Assembly: GCF_002939785.1 (NCBI RefSeq)
Contig: NZ_MDEC01000038.1
Location: 1 to 45,749, forward strand
Length of the DNA: 45,749 nucleotides
Source of the DNA: Xanthomonas codiaei
Lineage (GTDB): Bacteria; Pseudomonadota; Gammaproteobacteria; Xanthomonadales; Xanthomonadaceae
Direction of reading: 5' to 3'
In this document: positions 1 through 7,329 of the stretch, one piece after another
How the letters are laid out: every line of letters begins with the position of its first letter
Position numbering within the stretch: the stretch's first letter is position 1
The notes under the pieces: generated by a model
Database searches by the model: none
What the model saw: only the letters and a program-made list of their open reading frames with translations
Told to the model about the DNA's origin: nothing
Translations under genes and position numbers: made by a program

Positions 1-307
1 GTGTTGACCGACAACGGCGCCTGCTATCGCTCCAAGGCCTTCGCCCGCACCATCCGGCGCCTCAACCTCAGGCACTACCGCACCCGTCCCTATACCCCAC
101 GCACCAACGGCAAGGCAGAACGCCTCATCCAGACGGCATTGCGCGAGTGGGCTTATGCCCACCGCTACGACAACTCCGAGCAACGTGCCGCGCACCTATT
201 GCCCTGGCTCCATCACTACAACTGGCATCGGCCCCATGCCAGTCTCGGAAAACGCCCACCCATCTCCCGCATCCACATTCCACTGAACAACGTGGTGGGT
301 TTACACA
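1..307 (+). mobile_element. IS481-family insertion sequence, right end
   Basis: Read from the outside inward, the end of the element is TGTGTAAACCCACCACG (complement of 291-307). It begins TGTG like other IS481 ends. The next six bases, GCTAGG at 308-313, fit the NCTAGN target known for IS481. The left end and the second copy of the target duplication lie outside the window, so the duplication itself cannot be seen here. Confidence 0.7.
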
Positions 308-312
308 GCTAG
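1..312 (+). CDS. IS481-type transposase, C-terminal part (cut by window edge)
   Basis: This is the last 103 residues of a DDE integrase-type transposase; the rest lies left of the window, so the apparent GTG at base 1 is not a real start. Two catalytic positions are visible: Asp in the LTDNG motif (residues 2-6) and Glu in NGKAERL (about residue 40), about 35 residues apart as in the D,D(35)E fold. The C-terminal [15 protein letters not shown] stretch is typical of the IS481 family. The last codons run through the terminal inverted repeat, and the TAG stop lies just outside it, in the target site. It faces ohrR tail to tail. An IS3-type assignment is less likely. Confidence 0.85.
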   Translation: MLTDNGACYRSKAFARTIRRLNLRHYRTRPYTPRTNGKAERLIQTALREWAYAHRYDNSEQRAAHLLPWLHHYNWHRPHASLGKRPPISRIHIPLNNVVGLHS

Positions 313-770
313 GCCGTGCCAAGGCCGGTGCGGAGCTTTTCCAGGTCGTGCTTGAGTTGGCGCAATTCGTCCAGCGAGCAGGCCGAGGCGCAGAGCACCT
401 GCTCGGGCACGCCGCCGGCCTTGCTGCGCAGCGCGCGTCCAGCGTCGGTCAGCGCAATGATGACCTGGCGTTCGTCGCTGGCCGCACGGGTGCGCGTCAC
501 CAGGCCGGCGGCCTGCAGCCGCTTGAGCAAGGGCGTCAGCGTGGCCGAATCCAGATACAGCCGCTCGCCGATCTCCGACACGCTGCGGCCGTCGGTCTCC
601 CACAGCACCAGCATCACCAGGTACTGCGGATAGGTGAGATCGAGCGCCTTGAGCAGCCCGCGATAGAGCTTGTGCATCGCCAGGTTGGCCGAATACAGCG
701 CAAAGCACAGCTGATGGTCGAGCTGCAGCAGTGCGTCGGTGCGGGCGGTCTTGGTGGGTGCGGTGTCCAT
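309..770 (-). CDS. ohrR: Organic hydroperoxide-responsive MarR repressor OhrR
   Basis: This 153-residue MarR-family winged-helix regulator senses organic peroxides and represses the ohr peroxidase gene. Cys22 lies in the [12 protein letters not shown] motif, and further cysteines sit at 127 and 131. The known Xanthomonas OhrR has its reactive Cys22 and its resolving Cys127 at these same positions. The wing helix (about residues 63-95, ending in [12 protein letters not shown]) is intact. In Xanthomonas ohrR is normally followed by ohr in one operon. Here an insertion sequence begins at the stop codon, so ohr is either beyond the element outside the window or lost. The start at 770 gives the known length and lies directly next to a palindromic operator. 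Confidence 0.93.
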   Translation of the reverse strand: MDTAPTKTARTDALLQLDHQLCFALYSANLAMHKLYRGLLKALDLTYPQYLVMLVLWETDGRSVSEIGERLYLDSATLTPLLKRLQAAGLVTRTRAASDERQVIIALTDAGRALRSKAGGVPEQVLCASACSLDELRQLKHDLEKLRTGLGTA

Positions 771-1153
771 GGCTGCAATTTACATAGCGCGCTATTTAAT
801 TGCAAGCGACTTTTTGACTGGGACCTGATCGGAAGGCCCGCCGGATTCGTCATCCCTGGACCATAGGCCACGGTGCGTTATTGCGATGGGTGCAGCAGAT
901 TTACATCGGTCGCCTTGGGCCATGCCGGGCATGCAGTCAACGATGGTGCAATGCCCAGGTTGCGGCCGCCTGTCGCGGCGGCCCGCTCGCTGCCCGACGC
1001 AACGCCCTCACGCAGGTGCGTCGTCGCAGCCGAAGCCGGCCACGCCTGCCGATGTCCTGGCCGACCGGGCGGCTCCCGGCCTCGGCCAATGCACCGAACG
1101 CCGCAAACCAGGCGGTGCGACCACGAGACCGCAGCCGCCAGCTCGAACGCCGC
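771..1153. other. Intergenic region between zapE and ohrR
   Basis: This 383-bp stretch holds the palindromic operator at its left end. No convincing coding sequence, terminator or repeat was seen in the rest. The open frames crossing it are uninterrupted only because of high GC. Confidence 0.6.
775..803. promoter_or_regulatory. Putative OhrR operator
   Basis: An AT-rich imperfect inverted repeat lies 4 bp upstream of the ohrR start. It has a perfect 12-bp core, ATAGCGCGCTAT (784-795), flanked by GCAATTTA and TTAATTGC. OhrR proteins bind such AT-rich palindromes over their own promoter, so autoregulation is likely. Function is inferred from position and symmetry. Confidence 0.6.
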
Positions 1154-2248
1154 TTACGCCCGGTGCGCGGTGGCCAGATACTCCGCGCTCTGCATCTCGA
1201 TCAGGCGCGAGGCGGTGCGCTCGAAGGCACCGGCCAGACGCTGGCCGCTGTACAGACCCGGCGGAGCGTCCTGCGCGGTGCAGACCAGGTTGACGTGGCG
1301 GTCGTACAACTCGTCGATCAGGTTGACGAAGCGGCGCGCGGCATCTTCGTTCATGCGGTCGAAGTGCGGAATGCCGCCCAACAGCACCGTGGTGAACTCG
1401 CGTGCGATCTCGATGTAGTCGGCCGGCCCGCGCGGGCCTTCGCACAGCGCGACGAAATCGAACCAGGCAATGCTCTTGCCGCGCGCACGCACCGGGATCT
1501 TGCGCGCTTCGATCTCGATATTGCCCGCGCGTGGCTCGCCATTGCCGCTCAGCTCGCTCCAGCGCTGCAATAGCCAGTGATCGGCCTGCGCATCCAGCGG
1601 CGCGCGGTACACCGGCGAGCGCGTCAGCGCGCGCATGCGGTAATCCTCGGTGCCCTCGGCGTAGAGCTCTACGCAGAATTTCTGTAGCAAGCCGATTGCC
1701 GGCAGGAAGCTGTCGCGCTGCAGGCCGTTGGCGTAGAGATTTTCCGGCGCGGTATTGGAGGTGGTCACCAGCGTCACGCCTTCGGCGAACAGGCGTTCCA
1801 GCAACCGTGCCAGCAACATCGCATCGCCGATATCGGTGACGAAGAACTCGTCCAGCACCAGCACGCGCAGGTTCTCGCGCCATTGCTGGGCAATCCGGGC
1901 CAGCGGGTCGCTCTGCCCGGCGTGCTCGCGCAACTGCTCGTGTACGCCGCGCATGAAACGGTGGAAATGCGTGCGGTACTTCTGCTTGATCGGCAGGCCG
2001 TCGTAGAACAGGTCCACCAGGAAGGTCTTGCCGCGCCCCACTCCACCCCAGAAATACAGGCCACGCACCGGCTCGGGCTTTTTCCAGAAGGCCGACAGCC
2101 GGTCCAGCCAGCCGTCCTGCGCGCTGTCCAGCAGCGCCTCGTGGATGCGGTCCAGTTCCGCCAGGGCCGCCTGCTGGGCGGGGTCGGCGCGCCAGTCGCC
2201 ACGTCGTACGCCGGCGGCGTAACGCTGCGACGGGGTCATTTCACTCAT
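1154..2248 (-). CDS. zapE: AFG1-like ATPase, cell division protein ZapE
   Basis: This 364-residue P-loop ATPase belongs to the AFG1/ZapE family. In gammaproteobacteria ZapE associates with the FtsZ ring, and mitochondrial relatives act in quality control of respiratory complexes. Walker A is GGVGRGKT (residues 68-75). Walker B is VLVLDEF, followed by the TDIGDAMLL stretch, and a TTSNTAPENLY sensor-like motif comes next. The chosen ATG (MSEMTPSQRY) has a GGAG ribosome-binding site 7-8 bases upstream. An upstream in-frame start would add 13 residues that do not look conserved. It stands alone, with ohrR downstream on the same strand. Confidence 0.9.
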   Translation of the reverse strand: MSEMTPSQRYAAGVRRGDWRADPAQQAALAELDRIHEALLDSAQDGWLDRLSAFWKKPEPVRGLYFWGGVGRGKTFLVDLFYDGLPIKQKYRTHFHRFMRGVHEQLREHAGQSDPLARIAQQWRENLRVLVLDEFFVTDIGDAMLLARLLERLFAEGVTLVTTSNTAPENLYANGLQRDSFLPAIGLLQKFCVELYAEGTEDYRMRALTRSPVYRAPLDAQADHWLLQRWSELSGNGEPRAGNIEIEARKIPVRARGKSIAWFDFVALCEGPRGPADYIEIAREFTTVLLGGIPHFDRMNEDAARRFVNLIDELYDRHVNLVCTAQDAPPGLYSGQRLAGAFERTASRLIEMQSAEYLATAHRA

Positions 2249-2326
2249 TGCGGTTCTCCGCGGACGGCAGCTGCCATGCCCGCTCAACGGCGCATCGGCA
2301 GGCGATGCGCATGGGCCGTGCCGCGG

Positions 2327-2989
2327 TCAGACAGCGGCCGGCAACCAGCGCCGGACACCATGCTGGATCGCACCGCGCAGGTCGATCAATTTGCGGTGGA
2401 AGAAGTGGCTGGTGTCGGGCATGCGCACCAGCTCGGGCTGCTGTTCCAGCGTTTCCAGCCAGTCGTACACCGCCTGCGGATCGACGATCTCGTCGGCATC
2501 GCCCTGGATCACCAGCCACTGTGCCGGCGGCTGCATGTCGCTGAAATCCCAGCGCCCGGCCGGCGGTGCGATCGAGATCAGCGCCTGCGGCGCCAACGCG
2601 CCGGCCGCGCGCAGCGACACATATGCACCGAAGCTGAAACCGGCCAGCCACAGTGTGTCGCCGGGCCGCTGCGCACGCACCCACTCGGCCACCGCGCGCA
2701 GATCGTCCTGCTCGCCTTCGCCATGGTCGAACGTGCCGGCAGAATTGCCGACGCTGCGGAAGTTGAAGCGCACCACGGTGATGCCGAGCTCGCGCAGCGC
2801 GCGCGCGGCCATGGTGACGACCTTGTTGTGCATGCTGCCGCCCTCGGTGGAGAGCGGATGGCAGACGATGGCGGTGACCGGTTGCGCGGTGACATCGGTC
2901 TCGGGCAGATCGACGGCGACATCGAGCGGGCCGACCGGGCCGTCCAGCGTCAACGCAGCCGATTCGGTGGGGAATGGGGGATTGGACAT
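2327..2989 (-). CDS. Alpha/beta hydrolase (dienelactone-hydrolase-like)
   Basis: This 220-residue protein has an alpha/beta-hydrolase fold. The nucleophile elbow is GFSFGAY, with Ser as the nucleophile. QGDADEIVDP probably holds the acid, and the DTSHFFH segment near the C-terminus holds the catalytic His. The HPLSTEGGSMHNKV stretch near the N-terminus is typical of a small bacterial subfamily annotated only as alpha/beta hydrolase. No signal peptide is seen, so it is probably cytoplasmic; the substrate is unknown. The start MSNPPFP is preferred because the longer frame adds 70 low-complexity residues that read into the divergent promoter region. Confidence 0.85.
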   Translation of the reverse strand: MSNPPFPTESAALTLDGPVGPLDVAVDLPETDVTAQPVTAIVCHPLSTEGGSMHNKVVTMAARALRELGITVVRFNFRSVGNSAGTFDHGEGEQDDLRAVAEWVRAQRPGDTLWLAGFSFGAYVSLRAAGALAPQALISIAPPAGRWDFSDMQPPAQWLVIQGDADEIVDPQAVYDWLETLEQQPELVRMPDTSHFFHRKLIDLRGAIQHGVRRWLPAAV

Positions 2990-3055
2990 GCCGTCATAAT
3001 AGCCGCCCCGCCGGCCGCGTTCATCGCCCTGCCTGCACACTTCGTTGCGTTGCCC

Positions 3056-3931
3056 ATGCATTTTCTGCTGTTTGCCGTTGTCTGCAGTGTCCTGGTGTCG
3101 GTGGTTCTCAAGCTGCTGCCGCGTTATCGCCTGGACGCGGCGCAGGCGATCACCTGGAATTACGCCACCGCCGCGCTGCTGGCGTGGCTGACCCTGCATC
3201 CGTCACTGGACGCGCTGCGCGCGCCGACCACGCCCTGGCTGGCACTGGTCGCATTGGCGGTGGCATTGCCTTCGGTCTTCATGCTGCTGGCACGCGCGGT
3301 CGCCACCGCCGGCATCGTACGTGCCGACATCGCACAACGACTGTCGCTCTTGCTCTCGCTGGCGGCGGCCTTCACGCTCTTCGGCGAACCGGTCAATGCC
3401 TGGAAGCTGGCGGGGCTGGGGCTGGGTCTGCTGGCCATCGTCTGCATCCTGCACCGGCCACGTCACGACGCCGGTGCGGATGCAGCGCCGGCCTCGATCG
3501 GCTGGCCATGGCTGGCGGGAGTGTGGCTGGGCTTTGCCCTGATCGATCTGCTGCTCAAGCACATCGCGCAGGCCGGTACGCCGTCGTTGACGTCATTGAC
3601 GCTGTGCTTTGCCCTGGCATGCTTGCTGATGCTTGGCTTGCAAGGCATCCGCAGGGGCGGTGCTGCGCATTGGGGCTTTCGCAACCTGCTCGCCGGCGTG
3701 CTCCTTGGCGCGCTCAATTTCGGCAATATCCTGTGTTACGTGCGCGCCCACCAGCTGCTGCCGCATAGCCCGGCCACCGTCTTCGCCAGCATGAATCTGG
3801 GTGTGGTCATCCTGGGAGCGCTCGTCGGCAAACTCGGGTTCGGCGAGCGCATCGGCCACCGCGGATGGGTGGGGCTGTTGCTGGCGGCCCCGGCAATCGC
3901 TGCGATCGCCTGGGGGATGCGTTTGGGCTGA
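3056..3931 (+). CDS. DMT/EamA-family transporter
   Basis: This 291-residue integral membrane protein has about ten hydrophobic segments in two halves, the layout of drug/metabolite exporters with two EamA repeats. Examples are the first segment MHFLLFAVVCSVLVSVVLKLL and the last one, LLLAAPAIAAIAWGM. The start at 3056 removes a long non-hydrophobic extension of the open frame. It diverges from the alpha/beta hydrolase across 66 bp. The substrate cannot be told. The effector promoter begins 9 bp after its stop, so the effector is transcribed independently. Confidence 0.85.
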   Translation: MHFLLFAVVCSVLVSVVLKLLPRYRLDAAQAITWNYATAALLAWLTLHPSLDALRAPTTPWLALVALAVALPSVFMLLARAVATAGIVRADIAQRLSLLLSLAAAFTLFGEPVNAWKLAGLGLGLLAIVCILHRPRHDAGADAAPASIGWPWLAGVWLGFALIDLLLKHIAQAGTPSLTSLTLCFALACLLMLGLQGIRRGGAAHWGFRNLLAGVLLGALNFGNILCYVRAHQLLPHSPATVFASMNLGVVILGALVGKLGFGERIGHRGWVGLLLAAPAIAAIAWGMRLG

Positions 3932-3939
3932 CGAAGACA

Positions 3940-4000
3940 TTCGGTCGGCGCGACTCCGATTCGCGACTCGCCTTGAGGGATAGGCAGCGATGCCTACCAT
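3940..4000 (+). promoter_or_regulatory. PIP box and -10 element (HrpX-dependent promoter)
   Basis: A perfect plant-inducible-promoter box, TTCGG-N15-TTCGC, lies at 3940-3964. Exactly 30 bases later comes TACCAT (3995-4000), which fits the YANNNT -10 consensus required in HrpX-controlled genes. This predicts that the downstream gene is switched on by HrpG/HrpX inside the plant. The spacing was counted base by base. Confidence 0.9.
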
Positions 4001-4024
4001 GGAGGCGAGCCATGGGAGAGTGTG

Positions 4025-5281
4025 ATGCGCTTTATTCCGCTATTCAGCAGCCGCCATCGCGTCGCGCCGGAACCGCACAGCCCCCACTCGACCGATACGA
4101 CGCCGTTAATTCCAACCGCCTCACCACAGCACCCGCTGTCTCATGCCCCCAAGCCCACGGCAGCACAGGGCGCGTCGACATCCCATCGCGGCATGCTCGC
4201 CTCCGCGCGCAGATCGCTGGCATCGTTGCGCAAGCAACTGCCGTTGACGTGCATGGGCTCTCCAACCCTTGAAGCAGTGGACAGCCCACCTGCGCACACG
4301 CCAGCGGTGACGCCCGGTCGCACGCAGCAGATGCACGGGCGGCAAGCACGCGTCGATCAGTATCGCCAGTCGTCCATGCCGGACAGAACGGATCATGCGC
4401 ATGCGCATGCGCATGCGCAGCGACCGCAACCGCAACCGCAACCGCGGCAGGCGCCGCCCGCAAGGCAGGGGGCATGGGTTCCGCCCCAGCCCGTGCGTGC
4501 GCAGCAACCGCAGGGGCCACAACGCCCCGTCGATCGGAGAATGCCCCCTCCCATCCCCGAAAGAATGCGCCGGGACGAGGACCAGCCATTGCAGCACGGC
4601 AAGCCGGCATCGCATTCGGTGCCGATCACGTCCAAGCCCTCGCAGTCGTCGGAGTCATCCCCGGATCCACGGCTCGGACGGCGTCCCTCGTTGCGCAGCC
4701 TGAATCGGGAACTGGAGGAGATCACCAGGCAGTGCAGCGATATTCAAAAGCAGCTGTTTATGGAGGACCGCGAGGCAACTCCCGAGGAGCAGCAACTGCT
4801 CAAGACACGTGCGGCCCTGATCGCCCTGCGCAACGAGGTCCGCGATAGTCAGCTGGAAGCGCTACTGGTCGCACTGGCACCAATGGAAGACATCTGCGCA
4901 CCGCAGACCACCACCAGCGGCCTGGCCATCGTCCAGATGGACGTCATGCAGCACAACCGGCGTGAAGTGCTCAAGGCACGGAGCAAGCTTGTCGACGCCG
5001 ACGCCCTGGCCAGAAACTACGCACGCGCGGAGCGGCGCCTGGAGTCGCTGAAGCAAAGCAACGCACCCAAAGACCAGGTACGACGCCTGCAACGCATGAT
5101 GCAGGGCTACCAGAACATGCTTGCGTTGGAACAGATCGTCAGGAGCACCGACGATCAGTTGGAACGCTTGGGAGCGCCGCGCCTGATGGCCAGCATCCCC
5201 ACCACTGCCGACGAGCGTCGACGGTCCCTCGAAGAAGAAAGAGATGCCCACCAGGAGGCACTCGACAACGGTTACTACTGA
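4025..5281 (+). CDS. xopR: Type III secreted effector, XopR-like
   Basis: This 418-residue hydrophilic protein has no signal peptide or membrane segment. The first half is rich in Ser, Pro, His and Gln and looks disordered, as expected for a type III secretion signal and for XopR, which is known as an intrinsically disordered effector acting on the host actin cytoskeleton. It contains an (HA)n run and a (PQ)n run at about residues 124-141. The second half is predicted helical or coiled coil: LNRELEEITRQC, then RRLESLKQ and later RRRSLEEERD. The gene follows a perfect PIP box. ATG 4025 is chosen over GTG 4022 because GGGAGAG (4013-4019) is well placed for it. The effector class is strong; the name XopR rests on general character and remembered gene order. 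Confidence 0.7.
   Translation: MRFIPLFSSRHRVAPEPHSPHSTDTTPLIPTASPQHPLSHAPKPTAAQGASTSHRGMLASARRSLASLRKQLPLTCMGSPTLEAVDSPPAHTPAVTPGRTQQMHGRQARVDQYRQSSMPDRTDHAHAHAHAQRPQPQPQPRQAPPARQGAWVPPQPVRAQQPQGPQRPVDRRMPPPIPERMRRDEDQPLQHGKPASHSVPITSKPSQSSESSPDPRLGRRPSLRSLNRELEEITRQCSDIQKQLFMEDREATPEEQQLLKTRAALIALRNEVRDSQLEALLVALAPMEDICAPQTTTSGLAIVQMDVMQHNRREVLKARSKLVDADALARNYARAERRLESLKQSNAPKDQVRRLQRMMQGYQNMLALEQIVRSTDDQLERLGAPRLMASIPTTADERRRSLEEERDAHQEALDNGYY
4395..4445. repeat. Two adjacent hexanucleotide microsatellites inside xopR
   Basis: Four copies of ATGCGC (4395-4418) are followed almost at once by copies of CCGCAA (4424-4445). They encode alternating His-Ala and Pro-Gln. The unit length is a multiple of three, so copy-number change would alter length without shifting the frame. 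Confidence 0.9.
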
Positions 5282-5462
5282 CGATCCGCACAGCGCTGTG
5301 TGAAGGGCGCCCTGCATGGCGGCCACAGGCAAGTCATGCGGCGCCAGCACCTGGCGACGCATCCGCAGCCCGCGCTGCAGATGCGGATGCAGATGCAGTC
5401 CTGCGGCAAACAACGTCGGAAACAGGAGCGAACGGCTGTCCGCGGCATGATCCGCACCGCCA

Positions 5463-6788
5463 TCAACGCTGCCAGTGCGGAAACGGGTCGTCCAGCAGTT
5501 GCCAGTGCGCCGGGCCCTGGCGCAATTCCTGGTCGCTGAGCAGGCAGGCATCCAGCGCCGCGCGCGTGCGTGGCGCATCCATCTCCACGCCGATCACCGC
5601 CAGTTCCTGGCGGCGATCGCCCCACAGCGGGTGCCACAGCCGCTGCATGGCGGCGTACTCGCTGGCATCGCCGACTTCATGCGGCTGCGGCAGCGGTGCG
5701 GTCCAGCACCGGATCTGCTGCCGCTGCCAGCCGATATCGGTATACGGCAACGGCGTCATGCCGATCGCCACCGGCTGACCCTGCAGGTGCGCATCCACGC
5801 GGTGGCGCGCGGCAAACCAGAACCCAGCCGCATTGGTCTGGGTGGCGCCGCCCACGCTGGACAGCTCGCCGACCCAATCCATGCGGCTGGCCAGCCAGAA
5901 AAAGCCCTTGCTGCGAATCACCTGCGGCAGACCGCTGTGCACCACGCGCGCGAAGCGCTGCGGGTGGAACGGCCGGCGTGCGCGATACACGAAACTGCTG
6001 ATGCCGTATTGCTCGGTTTCCGGGGTGTGCTGGCCGCGCAGTTCCTGCATCCAGCCCGGCGCCAGCTGCGCGCGGGTGAAGTCGAACCTGCCGGTATCGA
6101 GCAGGTGGTGCAGCGGCACCTCGCCATGGGCCGCCTCCACGATCTGCGCCTCGCGGTTGAGCGCACGCAGCACCGCGCGCAGGCGTTGGCGCTGCGCCGC
6201 ATCGATACGGTCGCACTTGCTGATCACCAGCACGTCGGCAAATTCCACCTGCTCGCCCAGCAGTTGCACCAGCCCACGCGTGTCGTCCGGGCCGGCTTGC
6301 TGGCCCAGCTCGGCGAGCGTGGACGCCGAACCGAAATCGCGCAGGAAGCCGCTGCCATCGACCACGGTCACCATGGTGTCCAGGCGGGCGACGTCCGACA
6401 GGCTGAAGCCGTCGGCATCACGCACCGCAAAGGTGGCCGCCACCGGCATCGGCTCGGCGATGCCGGTCGATTCGATCAGCAGGTAGTCGTAGCGGCCATG
6501 CTCGGCCAGGCGTCGCACCTCCTGCAGCAGATCGTCGCGCAGCGTGCAGCAGATGCAGCCATTGCTGAATTCCACCAACGTCTCTTCGGTGCGGCGCAGG
6601 GCCGCCCCACCGTCGCGCACCAGCTGCGCGTCGATATTGATTTCGCTCATGTCGTTGACGATCACCGCCACCCGCAACCCGTGGCGGTTGTGCAGGATGC
6701 GGTTGAGCAAGGTGGTCTTGCCGGCACCCAGAAAGCCGGACAGCACAGTGACGGGAAGACGCGAATCGCGGACGGAGGACGATGACAT
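5463..6788 (-). CDS. COG0523 GTPase (CobW/ZigA-type zinc metallochaperone)
   Basis: This 441-residue G3E-family GTPase is thought to deliver metal to target enzymes under zinc shortage. It has Walker A GFLGAGKT (residues 18-25), the family's metal-binding CICC motif (78-81, in NGCICCTL), ESTGIAEP, and SKCD in the base-recognition position. The CobW C-terminal domain fills the second half. The start MSSSSVRDS (6788) has a GAGG ribosome site. The longer open frame would begin inside the divergent gene. A Zur-like palindrome lies 22 bp upstream, so zinc repression is likely. It shares this control region with the MerC-like gene. Confidence 0.9.
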   Translation of the reverse strand: MSSSSVRDSRLPVTVLSGFLGAGKTTLLNRILHNRHGLRVAVIVNDMSEINIDAQLVRDGGAALRRTEETLVEFSNGCICCTLRDDLLQEVRRLAEHGRYDYLLIESTGIAEPMPVAATFAVRDADGFSLSDVARLDTMVTVVDGSGFLRDFGSASTLAELGQQAGPDDTRGLVQLLGEQVEFADVLVISKCDRIDAAQRQRLRAVLRALNREAQIVEAAHGEVPLHHLLDTGRFDFTRAQLAPGWMQELRGQHTPETEQYGISSFVYRARRPFHPQRFARVVHSGLPQVIRSKGFFWLASRMDWVGELSSVGGATQTNAAGFWFAARHRVDAHLQGQPVAIGMTPLPYTDIGWQRQQIRCWTAPLPQPHEVGDASEYAAMQRLWHPLWGDRRQELAVIGVEMDAPRTRAALDACLLSDQELRQGPAHWQLLDDPFPHWQR

Positions 6789-6809
6789 CCGGACAACCTC
6801 GGGGAAATG

Positions 6810-6830
6810 AAGTGTTACTATATAACACTT
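6810..6830. promoter_or_regulatory. Putative Zur box
   Basis: The palindrome GTGTTACTATATAACAC (6812-6828, extended by AA/TT to 21 bp) closely resembles the Zur consensus TGTTATANTATAACA, with two mismatches. It lies between two divergent genes whose families are commonly zinc-starvation induced. Function is inferred. Confidence 0.75.
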
Positions 6831-6849
6831 GATCGCCGAGACCGATGCC

Positions 6850-7236
6850 ATGCGGGCCCCCACTTCCTTCTTCGACAGCTCGGCCATCGCGCTGTCCAGC
6901 CTGTGCCTGCTGCACTGCCTTGCGCTGCCCCTGCTGGCAGCGGCTCTTCCGCTGCTGGGGGCCTGGAATCAGGCCGAGTGGGTGCACGTGATCTTTGCGA
7001 CGGTCGCCGTGCCCCTCAGCGGCTACGCGCTATGGAGCACGCATCGGCGCCATGCGCTACCGACCGCGGTATGGGCCTTGGCCGGCTGCGGGCTGACCGG
7101 CCTGGTGCTGGGCGCCAGCGGCCTCGCTGGCGAACGGCTGGAAACACCGATCACGGTGACCGCCAGCCTGCTGTTGGCCAGCGCGCACGTGCTCAACCTG
7201 CGGCTGCGCCGTCGCCGTGGCAGCTGCGCTGCGTGA
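6850..7236 (+). CDS. MerC-domain membrane protein
   Basis: This protein of about 128 residues has four hydrophobic segments. A Cys pair sits in the first, [11 protein letters not shown], the signature of MerC-type proteins first known from mercury uptake. Homologues next to COG0523 genes are more often tied to zinc than to mercury, and the shared Zur-like box here supports that. No mer genes are nearby. ATG 6850 is preferred. TTG 6829 would also be in frame, but it lies inside the palindrome. Confidence 0.8.
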   Translation: MRAPTSFFDSSAIALSSLCLLHCLALPLLAAALPLLGAWNQAEWVHVIFATVAVPLSGYALWSTHRRHALPTAVWALAGCGLTGLVLGASGLAGERLETPITVTASLLLASAHVLNLRLRRRRGSCAA

Positions 7237-7329
7237 GCAGGGCAGCGCGATCGATCAGGCGGCCATCGGCACCTGCGCGGTCGTATGCGAAGAGCAGCAC
7301 CTACACAGGCGCCCGCACCGACCCACCGA

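Noticed and set aside
4395..4445. A CRISPR-like array
   Set aside because: The units are 6 bp direct repeats without spacers inside a coding region.
5475..6785. A 436-codon open frame opposite the COG0523 GTPase gene
   Set aside because: It is a shadow of the real gene with skewed composition and no start signal.
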